A stretch of 64,000 nt of DNA from Paramoeba atlantica (Eukaryota; Discosea), in contig CDRNVI010000083.1 in assembly GCA_977017575.1 (NCBI GenBank), forward strand, positions 186,001-250,000. The letters run 5' to 3'. The position numbers and the translations under genes are program-made. Below, piece by piece: positions 9,657-19,750 of this stretch. Each line of letters opens with the position of its first letter. The stretch's first letter is position 1. The notes under the pieces were generated by a model. That model was not told the DNA's origin. It did no database searches and saw only the letters and a list, made by a program, of their open reading frames with translations.

Positions 9657-10358
9657 ATGTACGGCATTACCAGACAGCAATTCACAGATTTTTTTCTTGA
9701 GCTACAGAGAGCAAGTCCTCTTGTCGCCACGGACACTGATCTCAGACGCCTTAGCTCTTCCTTAGCTACGTGCGCTTTGAACTGCACATGGGAGAAACTG
9801 TATGATTTACAGCCCATGTGGATTGCTCCCGAAACTCCTCCTCTATCCATCAGGACTCTCCGCGATGACTTTAGCCGCATCGCTGATCTTTGCCGCTCTC
9901 CTGCTTTAATGAATCCGAAACTTCGTTTCAAGCATGGGGTATCTTGGATGCCTGACGTGACATGTATGATGGACGTCACGACAATGCGACAATTACACTT
10001 GCCGGAGTCCCTATTTTTTTTCGCGGACCCGTTCCGGGCAGTGTACATGATGCGAAAATTTATAAAGAAAGAACCACGCACGGAACATTTCTTTTTGACC
10101 ATCATGAAGATGAAATATTTTTGGCGGATCTAGGATACGTGGGTTGCAACCACTGTTTTGTTCCATTCAAGGCACCACGCAAAGGTTGCCTTGATGAACA
10201 CCAGGATCGGTTCAACCGCATGCATTCTTGGATTCGTTCAAGAATCGAGCGTTGTTTTGCTCATTTCGATTGATGAACGGAGGGATTGTCTCAAAGAACA
10301 CATATACGATGTGGGATATGTTCCCAAGAAACCACAGCATGGATCAAAAACTAAATAA
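9657..10358 (+). pseudogene. PIF/Harbinger-type (DDE_4) transposase, frameshifted
   Basis: The N-terminal part (9657 to about 9960) is in one frame and the DDE core (9962-10273) in the next. The core shows PGSVHDAKIY, FLADLGYVG and SWIRSRIERCFAHFD, the diagnostic order of DDE_Tnp_4 transposases of PIF/Harbinger and IS5 type. The tail past 10273 seems to continue in yet another frame, so at least two frameshifts are present. The enzyme cuts and pastes its own element. It is on the plus strand, opposite to the host genes, and is not functional as it stands. Confidence 0.7.
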
Positions 10359-11093
10359 AATTAAGTATCTAGTCGTTTTCCATGAATTGCGAAATGTAAA
10401 CTACGTAGTCATATCGTATACATGGCTTATAAATTTTTGTTATTATCGTATATTATGTACACTATGTATGTCACACATTATGATTTCTCCTTCGATCTAA
10501 CTATTTTTCTCCTTCAATGTCTGCCGCTCCGACTAATTTCGCATGCTTTCAGAGGATTTTTTTTCCAACCCGCGCCGAACCCGCGACCCGCAGCCCCTCA
10601 CATGTACTATCCCCCCCTAGCAATTCGCCTGCTGCTTTTTGCCTTGCTCCCACTTCTTCCTCTACGGCCCTCCAAAGTTGATATCAAAAGCGATGTCCCA
10701 TTCTTCTGACACGGGTCGTTGCATGTATAAGAATGATTTATGTGGCGCGATAGTGTCTGAGGTACATGAATGGGTTGGAACCAAAATTCGGCCATTCCAA
10801 AAGCCAAAGTTTCGAATGTATTCCGCGTGAACTTAGAAGAAGTTTTTATCAAGGGTCGTCAAGGTAACTGCGATAAAGACAGCAAGGAAGCCTGGAAAAC
10901 AAACTTAGCTTCATAAAGGGTGATGAGTATTATATGCTAATTGTTGAAGATTTTTGTCACAGACAAAGCAGGAATGAGATCCTGGCCTCTATCTACCCCC
11001 GTTCACCCTGTTTTGCCCGGCATTATGTACCTCGAAAAAATGATTGAAACTGTGTAAAAAGTGGTTATTCGGCGTTTCTAGGAAGACTTCTAC
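10359..11093. other. Non-coding stretch downstream of the transposase
   Basis: No reliable gene. Around 10560-10600 there is a C-rich stretch with CCCGCG repeats. A short plus-strand frame at 10694-10830 (ending KIRPFQKPKFRMYSA) has amino-acid composition like real protein but is only about 45 residues and has no known domain; it may be the end of an element gene. Confidence 0.35.
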
Positions 11094-11586
11094 TCAGGAA
11101 AAATCTTTTTTTCCATGACAACCCCATTGTACTCGTTTGCGAGGGGGCGTAACTTTCAATTTTTTTTGGCATGCAGTGCAGTTTTTTTCTATCTTCGTTT
11201 CAAGACGTTTGACTTTTCTTGACAAACGTCGAATTTTTTTCACATCTGCATATTTTCTTTGCGTGTTATGTTGCGGAGCCTTGTGAAAGTCAAGCGACCC
11301 ACTTGCCTCTGAAGCAGGAATTGGATCAATACTGCCCTCTCCCACGCGGGTTCCGACTGAAGTGGTGATAATCGGTTTATCGTAGTCGGAGAGCTCACCG
11401 ACAGCAATCACACCGGCGATTTCCTTTTCCACGCGGGTTGCAACTGATGTTGTAATTCTCGGGGTCGTACAGCCTACAGTCAGAAGCCTCATTCTGTGTA
11501 ACCTGTGGGGCATCATACCCGTCTACATCAAGACGCGTGAGTTTTCCATTCAGAAGGCGGATTAGACCATCCTCTGGATGATACAT
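11094..11586 (-). pseudogene. Frameshifted unknown gene with coiled-coil-like tail
   Basis: Two minus-strand frames abut. The upstream one (11586 to about 11460) begins MYHPEDGLIRLLNGKLTRLD. The downstream one (to 11094) has two copies of an ITTSV-A/G-TRV motif, then a basic heptad-like helix (RRLSRKVKRLETKIEK) with CxxC (NCTACQKK). One frameshift near 11460 would connect them. It lies inside mobile DNA; a host origin is possible because of its strand, but nothing identifies it. Confidence 0.35.
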
Positions 11587-11799
11587 TGGTCAATTGGCGT
11601 ACGAAATAAAGTTTTATAGCAAAAAAATGCGGAAATCTAGAAAAATACGAAATGTGAACGTAGAAACATGGATAAAAATCACGTATATTCTAGCTGCATT
11701 AATGTGAATAATGAACTAAAACGCATTTTTCTAAGGTGCACAACGGACGTCCATGTCGTATCGCGAAGGAATTAGTTAAAAAGCTCGGCACGCGCACCC

Positions 11800-12420
11800 T
11801 TATAACGCATATTGTAACCTGATAACGCATATTGTACCCTTTATAATGCATATTGTAACCTTTATAATGCATATTGTAACCTTTATTGCGGTGGTTGTAA
11901 AACTACCGCTCTACACTCAATTATTGAAAAAAAAGTGAACAAAAACAGTGAAAATATAAAGAAGAACACAGTAATATAATAGAAGAAAAAAATATTAAAG
12001 GGGGCTCCGGTGGTCCAAAACTGAAAAAAAAAAATTGAAAAAAATGGGGGGTCCATGGGGGGGGGTCCAGGGGGTGGTCCAGGGGGGGGTCATGGTCGAG
12101 CAATTTTTTTCGAAAAAATTAGTTTTCGAAAAAAAAACGCAGAAAGGGTAGCCGGGGTCTTGGCGAGCATTTTCCACCCCCCTACTTTCGCTTTTCCGCC
12201 CCCCTACAACGCGAAGCGCGCAGCATGAGTGACTTCTAAGTTGAAAACAACCACCGCGTTTAACGAAGAGCTTAAAAAATAATGCATATTGTCCCACTGA
12301 TAATGCATAAAACTCACACCCTTATAATGCATAGAAACTCGCACCCTTATAATGCATATTGTAACCTGATAACGCATAATGTAACCTAATAACGCATAAT
12401 GTAACCTGATTGCAAAAATA
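11800..12420. repeat. Short palindromic tandem repeats invaded by an R1 element
   Basis: Units of about 20 bp based on CCTTATAATGCATATTGTAA occur four to five times at 11800-11883 and again at 12283-12415. Each unit has a self-complementary core around ATGCAT. The two blocks are split exactly by the R1 copy at 11884-12282, so the R1 element appears to have landed inside one array. The array recurs in inverted orientation at 12817-12885. Confidence 0.7.
11884..12282 (+). repeat. R1 foldback repeat, internally deleted copy
   Basis: The copy starts with TTGCGGTGGTTGTAAAACTA and runs through the G-tract block (GGGGGTCCA units at 12045-12095). It then jumps to the terminal half-palindrome (GTTGAAAACAACCACCGCGT near 12245) and ends in AACGAAGAGC. 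It lacks the central 400 bp found in the full copies at 18226-19080 and 58985-59830. Confidence 0.7.
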
Positions 12421-12534
12421 TGGTGGAAATGCTGGGCTTCGTAAATTGCTTGGGTGTGGTGGAAAAGTTGGGCTTCGCAAATTGCTTCCCACTAACGTCA
12501 GACTCAGTGGCCCGGCCGGCCCCTCCGTGCGTTC

Positions 12535-12646
12535 GGCCTCTCATATTCCCCAAAACAACTACCACCTTCCCCCCACTCATCAGGGGTCGCTCGCGCGACC
12601 CCCGCTAAATAGGGGGGAAGGTGGTAGTTGTGGGGTATGGAGGCCT
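12535..12646. repeat. Nested inverted repeat (cruciform-type)
   Basis: Outer arms of about 35 bp (12535-12574 and 12612-12646) are complementary, with the core AACTACCACCTTCCCCCC. They enclose a separate perfect 8-bp GC hairpin with a TCGC loop (GGGGTCGC at 12583-12590 pairs with 12595-12602). No coding function. It probably belongs to a foldback element whose ends are the array repeats at 12290-12415 and 12817-12885. Confidence 0.75.
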
Positions 12647-12816
12647 CTCGCAACTCCGGGGCCTCACCGGGAGCAGGAATGAAATACTAGCGCTCTTTAA
12701 CTTATTTCTCCTCTCCACTTTTTTTTTCTTTTTAACTTATTTCTCCCCTCCACTTTTTTTGTGGGGTCGTTTTTTCGAGGGGGTGGGCCACTTTTTTTTA
12801 AGGGCTCGCAAAAAAC

Positions 12817-12885
12817 ATGCATTATAAGGGTGCGAGTTTTATGCGTTATAAGGGTGCGAGTTTTATGCGTTATAAAGGTGCGAGT
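12817..12885 (+). repeat. Three tandem 23-bp units
   Basis: The unit ATGCGTTATAAGGGTGCGAG plus TTT is repeated three times. It is the reverse complement of the ACTCGCACCCTTATAATGCA-type units at 12305-12360, so the two blocks form an inverted pair around the cruciform at 12535-12646. Confidence 0.75.
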
Positions 12886-13254
12886 GGCCTCCCACGAGCC
12901 GCTCAATCAATTGCGGGCAATAAATGTGAACGGGGGTGTATGCATGCGAATGCATGCATAGATAGAATGGCCTATCTATGCATGCGAAGGGCAAAAGTAA
13001 ACATTACTCCGTCCTTGTAGAAGAGAGAACCCCACATCTAGGCGGCGCGCTGGTGCACTGATCATTTCGAAAGCGTACAGTACGTAGCAGGAGAGTTTCT
13101 CTGATGTACAGTATGCAAAGACTCGCCGTACAGATCGGTGGATGTCAGTGTGGATCAGAGTTCTCTAGAGATCGATGAAGATAATTCTCGAACGCCCCAA
13201 AGGGACTACCTGCAGATTCTCCATTTCAACAGCGGCGAAAATCTGTACAAAAAT
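12886..13254. other. Gap, nothing firm
   Basis: This holds a palindromic TGCATGCGAATGCATGCATA cluster near 12940-12990 and otherwise unremarkable sequence. No gene was recognised. Confidence 0.4.
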
Positions 13255-13500
13255 TCGTCCCAAAAAAAATCCTGCCCATACGAGGGAGGGCCACCCCCGG
13301 GTATGGGGGTGGAAAATACGCGCCAAGGCCCCGGCTACCCCTTCTGAGGGTTTTTTTGGTACCGCCGCGGTGTACGGGGATAGCTGGGAGGGGGGTTCAA
13401 GGGGGTAGGGACAAAAAAAAGTTTTTTTTTCGAAAAATAATATTTTTCAAAAAACATTTCGTGCGGTATGCCCCCCTGGACACCCCCCCCTAGACCCCTC
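13255..13500 (-). repeat. R1 repeat fragment (reverse orientation)
   Basis: It matches the middle of the full reverse copy at 18226-19080: the stretch with CCCATACGAGGGAGGGCCAC, a GGGGGTGGAAAA segment and then the C-run block CCCCCCTGGAC. Neither end of the element is present. Confidence 0.55.
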
Positions 13501-13886
13501 ATTAGACCGCCCATTTTTTATTCAGTTTTTAATCAGTGATCGAGAAGTCACGGAAAAATACAACAATCATAGTTTCGCGCAACTTGAGGCCTACCCACTT
13601 GCGTAAACGGTCATAAGTGGGTGAAGAAGAGCTAGCATACTTGTCTTCAAGGAACACAGTGTGGTCAGGTGGAAGATCCATAAAAGGATTTGTAAGGTTA
13701 AAGTAAATTTTGGAACTATTTTTTTAGGATACATTTTGACTACATTTCATCAAAATTTCACTTCACTAAAAGTAACGGGAACGTGTACCTCTCAAAATTC
13801 AGAACTGGTAAGAGGGTATATAAAATTGTTCAACTCCTGAATATCTAGGAGTGATCTTTTTCGGGGCACTGTATTTTTACTTTGAG

Positions 13887-13930
13887 CCGCACCCGACCGC
13901 ACCCGGACGCACCCGCTCGCACCGAGCCCG
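13887..13930 (+). repeat. Four-unit decamer array
   Basis: The units CCGCACCCGA, CCGCACCCGG, ACGCACCCGC and TCGCACCGAG follow each other with a strict 10-bp period. The function is unknown; compare the longer decamer arrays at 19207 and 23576. Confidence 0.65.
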
Positions 13931-13948
13931 GTTCACCCCTCTTAATTT

Positions 13949-14455
13949 AAAAGAAAACTACGAAGTTCATTGTCTTGGACTTGTGGAGAGACCATATTCA
14001 GGATGCAACTGTACTCACGTGCACTTAGAAATACGATCAAAGATATGTCCTTAAAAAATCGAATAAGAATATGAATACTCAAAAACAAACAGCGATACAG
14101 AAGAACTATGCTACAGATCATTGATCTGTATGATATTCCGCTAAGGGACCCAAATAAGCGTTTTTGACACGTTTTCAGAAGAATAAATAAGAAAGAATTG
14201 TCAAAAAAGTCGGGAGAACAGAGAAAGTTGGCCGAAAAAGCTTATCCCACCAGTAAAGAGAAAAAAAACTACGAAATTAATTATCTTGGACTTGTGGAGA
14301 GACCATACTCAGGATGCAACTGTGCTCACGCGCACTTAGAAATACGATCAAAGATATGTCCTTTGAAAAATCAAATAAGAATATGAATACTCAAAACTAA
14401 AGTGATATGGGAGAACTATGGTACAGTTCAATGATCTGTATAAATTTCCGCCCAC
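13949..14455 (+). repeat. Direct repeat of ~190 bp, two diverged copies
   Basis: Copy 1 (13949-14145) and copy 2 (14262-14455) share CTTGGACTTGTGGAGAGACC, GATGCAACTGTRCTCAC and AAATACGATCAAAGATATGT, and even the segment past a stop. In the plus frame both encode LGLVERPYSGCNC followed by HLEIRSKICP, so the repeat may derive from a coding exon of an unknown element. Neither copy is a complete frame. Confidence 0.65.
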
Positions 14456-14850
14456 GGAACTGTATAGCTTTCAAAACGACTGTGTATTCCTATGAGACGA
14501 CGCTGAGCAAGAAAAATTTCAAAATCATTTTCTCGTAATGGTACATAAAAAACGAGATCTTATTCATTCATATTTTCATGTTTTTTTTATATTGACATTA
14601 AGGAACAACATAAAGATCACATAGCAACATGATATGGATTACTATGCTACAGATAAAAATATCTGCTATGATTGAAGATTGGAACGCTTCTATTAATTCG
14701 TACTAGACAAATCGGAGCAAGAACAAGTAATTTCCAATATAAAATCCCAATATAAAATATAAATTCCAATATAAAAGGATTTCTGATTTCGCCAGCACAT
14801 TGTCGTCCATTTCATTGTTATTTAATTCAAGACAAATATTTGAGCGATAT
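14456..14850. other. 3' flank of PARN, nothing coding
   Basis: A 395-bp AT-rich stretch downstream of the PARN stop. It has a small hairpin (CAGATAAAAATATCTG, about 14652-14667) and a triple direct repeat of ATTCCAATATAAAA-like sequence at 14735-14780. No gene. Confidence 0.5.
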
Positions 14851-16392
14851 TTAAAGTTCTGAGACAGGTTTTTCCAAAAGTTTAGCATGCAAACCATCTC
14901 CGGCGTGCACTGCCAATGTCCGTAGAGCAAATTCTGGTCCCTGTTGAGCATTAAGACAGAACATGGCGGTTCCCTGTTCCACCCATTGCAGCTGCCCTTT
15001 GAGAGACACGCAACGAGCCTCCACGTCGGAGTATCCCCAAGCCACTGGGTAGGATATCTCTATCACGTCAAATTCCGGTACCCATAAGAATGAGGGAATG
15101 TGCGGGCTTTCGATCTCTGCTTTAGCGGCGGCAACGTGTGCTGATATTGTGTTACCCCCGAACCGGGCCCCCACGTTTATAGCATAGAGAGAGCGAAATA
15201 GGGGGAAGACATTCTGACATGCAGCAAGGGTTTGTAACGAGAGCTCTTCCCGAAGGCAAAGGTAGACGTAACCCGCGCACAGGGCATCGTATCCTGCCTC
15301 ATGGGCAAGAGCCCCATAGAGAGTCTTCCCCGCCGCCTTCATGCGAAGAGCCTCAGCGTACCGATCGAATCCAAGAGGAAAAGTAACATTGGCCATCTTT
15401 TTTTGTGTGCTATCCATGTAGTACTCTGCAACCATTTGAAGCCCCCGGGAGCGAAATTTGGATTCCCAGTCCGGTATGTAGGAAGCTAAAAGTCGAGTGT
15501 CGTAGATATGCGGAAAATAACGCTGCATGAGAATGGCAAAATCTTGGCTCTTTTTGGGAAGATCCGCATCCATAGCCGCAATGAGAAATAAGTAGTCACT
15601 TAGACAGTGATGCCCGATGACAGGCTTTTTGGAGGCTACCATCAAGTTGAACACTTTACGAAATCCTACGAAGTCGAGTATTTGCGACTCCACCTGTTCC
15701 GCTGCGGCCTCTTGCGAAGTCTTCCCTCGGACCACCAACGAGAGACGTCCACGGTTGGTGAAGGTAAGCTCCAGGTCTCGGAGCTGGGATTGGACAAAGA
15801 GTCGTACCCGACGCTCTGCTTTCTGAGGCAAGACGTACTCGGAGGAACCATTCTTGTCGGCGTACCACTCTTTCACTTTACGTTCAAGTTCCGCAGCTAC
15901 TTTCTTATCGATAGGGTCAGTGAGTTGACTTGTCGGTGCGGGAGCCGTGAATTGCTCTAGTTTGCGTGCTCGATAGCGGTCTTCCTGTGCTGCATTGCAA
16001 TACCCGACCCCTTCGTAGAACCACTTTTGAAAATCCATTTGGTTGCGCTTGTTAAATGAAATTCCATCTGGCTCCAGCACCAGAGTTCTTCCGGGACAAA
16101 GTCGCTCGTCGCTGCTTGGAAAAACGAAAAAGTTAAACGGTCGGGCAACGTACCGTGGTCCTGGGCCGGAGTTTTCCTGAAACAAACATATACCGAATTG
16201 AATAAAACTGTAAGTCTCCGCCACACGGCATTTCTTTTCAAAAGCAACCTCAGGCTCATCGCATACATGTCCCCGTGATGAAGGAATTTCGATTCCAGTC
16301 ATTTCGCCATCGATCGCATAAAATTCGCACTGTTCAAGGAGATTACCGAATTCCGGAAGGACGGAGGGGAAATTAGCCTTAGTGACGTTCAT
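14851..16392 (-). CDS. PARN: Poly(A)-specific ribonuclease PARN
   Basis: A 513-residue deadenylase of the DEDDh class, which trims poly(A) 3' ends of mRNA and some non-coding RNAs. The catalytic set is complete: D28 and E30 in FYAIDGEMTG, D266 in GHHCLSDYLFL, and H364 with D369 in AHEAGYDALC; the H-to-D spacing equals that of human PARN. The insert between the first and second catalytic blocks (about 130-240, with a basic R3H-like stretch) is where PARN proteins carry their R3H domain. The length is shorter than human PARN (639), mainly at the C-terminus. The start MNVTKANFPSVLPEF is the usual one, placing the catalytic strand about 25 residues in. Confidence 0.93.
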   Translation of the reverse strand: MNVTKANFPSVLPEFGNLLEQCEFYAIDGEMTGIEIPSSRGHVCDEPEVAFEKKCRVAETYSFIQFGICLFQENSGPGPRYVARPFNFFVFPSSDERLCPGRTLVLEPDGISFNKRNQMDFQKWFYEGVGYCNAAQEDRYRARKLEQFTAPAPTSQLTDPIDKKVAAELERKVKEWYADKNGSSEYVLPQKAERRVRLFVQSQLRDLELTFTNRGRLSLVVRGKTSQEAAAEQVESQILDFVGFRKVFNLMVASKKPVIGHHCLSDYLFLIAAMDADLPKKSQDFAILMQRYFPHIYDTRLLASYIPDWESKFRSRGLQMVAEYYMDSTQKKMANVTFPLGFDRYAEALRMKAAGKTLYGALAHEAGYDALCAGYVYLCLREELSLQTLAACQNVFPLFRSLYAINVGARFGGNTISAHVAAAKAEIESPHIPSFLWVPEFDVIEISYPVAWGYSDVEARCVSLKGQLQWVEQGTAMFCLNAQQGPEFALRTLAVHAGDGLHAKLLEKPVSEL

Positions 16393-16653
16393 AAGGGTTT
16401 AATCAAGTTTCGATGAAAATAGTTAGATAGAAAATTAAGAAATCGTTAGGAGTTGGAAATCAAAATCTACAAAATAGATATTTTATTTAGAAAAATGCAT
16501 CATATTTGTTCGGATACGTTGATAACCCTATAGGTAATGGGGCTCAACAACATTGTGCATATTAAAATTTAATGTGCAGTATGCAGGTAGGGAATTAAAG
16601 TTAAGGGGAAACGAAAAAAATAAGAAAGAATATAAGGGGCATTGATTGTGACC
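16393..16653. other. Short AT-rich spacer
   Basis: A 261-bp spacer between PARN and the small frame that follows. Nothing found. Confidence 0.5.
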
Positions 16654-16872
16654 TCACAGGAACTCAGCCTGCTCCCCACATGAATGCGAAGAACACACGA
16701 AGAGGGTCACTGCACATAGATGTCTTTGTTGCAAAGCCTGCAAAACGCCGTTTTTAAGCCAATTAATAAAGAGTTTGCATTCCTCTGATGTGCCAATTAG
16801 GGAATGTATTTTAAAGCCGTTTGCAGTATGAACCGTCAAAAAAATTTCTTTCATATGCCACGGTTGAAACAC
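16654..16872 (-). CDS. Small hypothetical protein, doubtful
   Basis: A 72-residue frame on the host strand just upstream of PARN. It has protein-like composition (KEIFLTVHTANGFKIHSLIG and FINWLKNGVLQALQQ) and a cysteine-rich end. A second Met at residue 7 (16854) is an equally good start. No family recognised. The strand and position fit a small host gene, but it could also be chance. Confidence 0.35.
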   Translation of the reverse strand: MFQPWHMKEIFLTVHTANGFKIHSLIGTSEECKLFINWLKNGVLQALQQRHLCAVTLFVCSSHSCGEQAEFL

Positions 16873-17008
16873 CGAACCTCAATAGATTCCGTTCGAGTAC
16901 AGTGCTATCACTAGCATCAATGAGTTTTCTGCGATTCATCGAAACATATCCTTATGCACATCTGGCTCCTGCAAAATTTTATTGATATACTGAAGTTCCA
17001 AGTACATA

Positions 17009-17080
17009 CCCCTGCCGGGTAAATGGGTAATTACCCGCATGGTGGTAAACAAGGGTAATTTACCCGGGTCATTGACCCAT
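17009..17080. repeat. Inverted GGGTAA-type repeat cluster
   Basis: The left side CGGGTAAATGGGTAATTACC is mirrored by TTGACCCATTTACCCG at the right, with further GGGTAATTTACCC palindromes between. It is a nested palindromic block of about 70 bp in non-coding DNA. The kinetoplastid telomere repeat would read GGGTTA, so these are not telomeric. Confidence 0.6.
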
Positions 17081-17963
17081 TTACCCGCTTTCACCCTGAT
17101 TTGCCAACCAATCATACGATCCCGTACTACAATGAAGCTCGATGAGTGTGCCAACTTTGCTGAGCAAGTTGTCGCTACAGAAACAGTATCTCAATCCATA
17201 GAGGGAAAAATCCATCCTACATCCGGTTTCCCCCTTTTTCTATCCCCTAAACCAAACAACCTTTTTTTTTTGCATTTTTTTTAAAAACGAACTCGTGCGA
17301 GGCGGAGTGGAACAGAATCAGGGACCCGATACCCCGTACTCTGCACGACAATCGCTTCTTCTCCATTCAAGTAATCTCTCCGCAACCACACTTCCTCTCT
17401 TCATGCCCACAGAATCTCGTGTTTGTCCCGTGGACGGATGCACTTGAAGTACAACGTCCCATGGAGCGCAGTGGCAGGCCTTCTACAATCACGTCGCCCT
17501 CCGACACGGTGACGCGGGAACAGTGGTGGGATGAACAAGGTCACTGCCTCTGCAGGTCATGTAGAAAAAATTACGTATGTGGAAAAAAAATGTTTCAAAG
17601 CAGGTCTCACACCTTGAAACGTGCAAATTCCGAAATCACGCCTCTCCTCACCCCACTGACCCCTCCCAGTCGCCAGCACTTAAATGTGCAGCACTTAAAC
17701 TGCGAGCGCAAGCCATCATTCGCGGCACACAATACGGCGTCGCGATTCCTGCAGGGTCGGAACGGCTCAGACTTTAGAGTCTATCTGGCTTGGTGAATAT
17801 TCCGTTCCACGGATTTTGACACATCCCAATAACTCAGCGCACGGGTTCTGGGATAACGATGTCCTTACAATCGTGGACACCGTTCCTGTTTACCCTCACG
17901 ACACTCGCGAACATGATTATGGTAGTCATTTTTGAATCGGCAATGCAATTGAAACGTGCAACC
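17081..17963. other. Long non-coding stretch
   Basis: About 880 bp without a recognisable gene. Short frames on both strands overlap each other and look like chance. A T-rich block with nine consecutive T lies at about 17260-17280. Confidence 0.4.
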
Positions 17964-18212
17964 CTATGTAGTGCACACAAAGTGTATTTTTTGTTTAAGG
18001 GCGTCTGTGAGAATATCCGCATGTTCATGTGGACAGTTTGGCGGGCAACGAGCCAAATTGAAATGTCCAGACAAAGACTTCGCCGTCATCTTGTGCCGCT
18101 CGTTCCGCTTTGATCGCTTTGGGTCCGGGACCACTATCTCACCTTCAGAGCTTGATTCAGATGAAGAGAGCGGTTCGGGCGCCCTGATTGTCGATGATCT
18201 TCGTTTGGACAT
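17964..18212 (-). CDS. Serine-rich frame with CPPNCPHEH zinc-like motif
   Basis: The start chosen is MSKRRSSTIRAPEP at 18212. The frame has about 82 residues: a basic start, an acidic serine block (LSSSESSSEGE), a nuclear-signal-like PDPKRSKR, then CPPNCPHEHADIL, a possible zinc-binding cluster. Protein-like reading may continue in another frame past 17964, so this may be a broken 5' piece. It starts 14 bp from the end of the full R1 copy (18226-19080). Unknown function; it may be a mobile-element gene. Confidence 0.35.
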   Translation of the reverse strand: MSKRRSSTIRAPEPLSSSESSSEGEIVVPDPKRSKRNERHKMTAKSLSGHFNLARCPPNCPHEHADILTDALKQKIHFVCTT

Positions 18213-18225
18213 GTAATTTCCTTTT

Positions 18226-19080
18226 TTAGGCTTTTCGTTAAACGCAGTGGTTGTTTTCAACTTAGAAGTCACTCATGCTGCGCGCTTCGCGTTGAAAACT
18301 ACCACCGCGTTTAACGAAGAGCCTAAAAAAGGAAAATTAGCCAGGGACGCTGAAGAAAACGGAAGGATTTGAGCCAAAAATAGCCGATTTTTAGGTAAGA
18401 ATGGGGTGCTTTTTGGGTATTTTTGCTCTCAGAGCACTGCATCCGACATTTACGCGTGGGAAATCACTCATAGGCATGTATTCGAGGTTACATAACATAT
18501 TGGGTAGAGAATGCGACTCCAACCACACTATTCTTTCGACACAAAAAGGCCCCTTGGGATCCGAAAAATACTTTTTCACCTTTTTTAGTCAAAAATGGGT
18601 CATTTTGGTAGGCGTACCATGGCTTCAAGAAGCGACATCTCGCGAAAACAATGGCGTGGAAAGCTAGAATAGGTCCCAAACTATCAAACTATCAAAATAC
18701 AATAGGGGAAACAATTTTGTAAAAATACTTTTTTTACCATTTTTTTCGTCAAGTTGAAAAGTTTTTCAAAAAAAAATTCCGAAAAAATCCGAACTTGTCG
18801 GACCCATCCTGCGCATACGAGGGGGGGGTCACCCCCTGGTAGGGGGGTGGAAAATTATTTTTTCGAAAAATATTTTTTTCAAAAAAAATTCGTGCGGTAT
18901 GCACCCCCCCTGGACCCCCCAAGGGCCCAATTTTTTTAGAAATTTTTTGGACTACCGGAGCCCCTTTTATATATTTTTCTTCTATTATATTACTGTGTTC
19001 CTTATTATATTTTCACTGTTTTTGTTCACTTTTTTTTCAATAGTCGAGGGTAGAGCGGTACTTATACAACAACCGCAATA
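18226..19080 (-). repeat. R1 foldback repeat, full-length copy (reverse orientation)
   Basis: One of two copies that show both ends. The palindrome end (18226-18330) consists of two arms TTAGGCTCTTCGTTAAACGC and its complement around AGAAGTCACTCATGCTGCGC. The interior includes AAGGCCCCTTGGGATCC and the block of C runs. The other end (19040-19080) is the hairpin around GCGGTACTTATACAACAACCGC. No frame of interest. The family is probably non-autonomous foldback DNA; the enzyme that moves it is not visible here. Confidence 0.75.
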
Positions 19081-19206
19081 AATAGAAGATAAGAATGCAG
19101 CGCTATCAGCAAAGTAAATGATATTATCATTGAAGGAAAAAGAATCTAAGAATTTTCCGATAGCAATGGAGAGTCTGCAGATGGGCTAGGTTGGGGTTCA
19201 AAAAAA

Positions 19207-19256
19207 ACCTACGCGAACCTACACGGATCTGCACGAATTCACACAGACTTACACAG
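19207..19256 (+). repeat. Decamer array, five units
   Basis: ACCTACGCGA, ACCTACACGG, ATCTGCACGA, ATTCACACAG and ACTTACACAG follow with an exact 10-bp period. The consensus matches the nine-unit array at 23576-23665 in the same orientation. Confidence 0.75.
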
Positions 19257-19317
19257 AACCACTTTTTTTCCGATTTCTAGTAGTTTTACTTTAGTTCATT
19301 TTTAATCCTTTTCATTT

Positions 19318-19530
19318 TTAGGCTCTTCGTTAAACGCGGTGGTTGTTTTCAACTTACAGTAGTGTTCAGCCTCTTTTACCCCCCCTCCCTACAGGTCTTG
19401 TATTTTGTCCGATTTTGGAAATATTTTGTTTGGGACTGTTTTTCGACCCAATCGTTCCGAATCCGAGGTCCTTTTCACTCGTGGACACCCGTATCATACC
19501 TAAACCGGAAAAAGTAACCGCAAAAAAGTA
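19318..19530. mobile_element. Tc1/mariner-type terminal repeat inserted in an R1 half-palindrome
   Basis: R1 arm sequence (GGCTCTTCGTTAAACGCGGT) stops at a TA, and from 19357 a different sequence begins, CAGTAGTGTTCAGCCTC, then a C run and CTACAGGTCTTGTATTTTG. The latter is shared with the ends of the elements at 38125 and 57172. No opposite end was found, so this is a solo terminal repeat or a remnant. Confidence 0.6.
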
Positions 19531-19750
19531 GATTTATTTTTCACAGAGTACATTTTTTTTTAAATTGGTACATTTATTGGTGATTCATGACGAAGAAGTA
19601 CCGCTCCCTGTGCTTACCTTCCTCCCGCGTGTGCCCCGAGATGCGCACGGCACTCGTGATCGATTAAGAGCGACTTAAGTCCTATAAGACACTCGCAAAA
19701 CTTCATAAACTTAACCCGGGTCCATCATTGAAATTTTTCGCTTTTTTTTT
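19531..19750. other. Non-coding DNA
   Basis: About 220 bp with no frame or repeat of note, ending in a TAACCCGGG / CCGGGTTA inverted pair that leads into the repeat at 19751. Confidence 0.4.

Noticed and set aside
17009-17080. Telomeric repeats
   Set aside because: The motif is GGGTAA in both orientations, not a run of TTAGGG, and it is internal.
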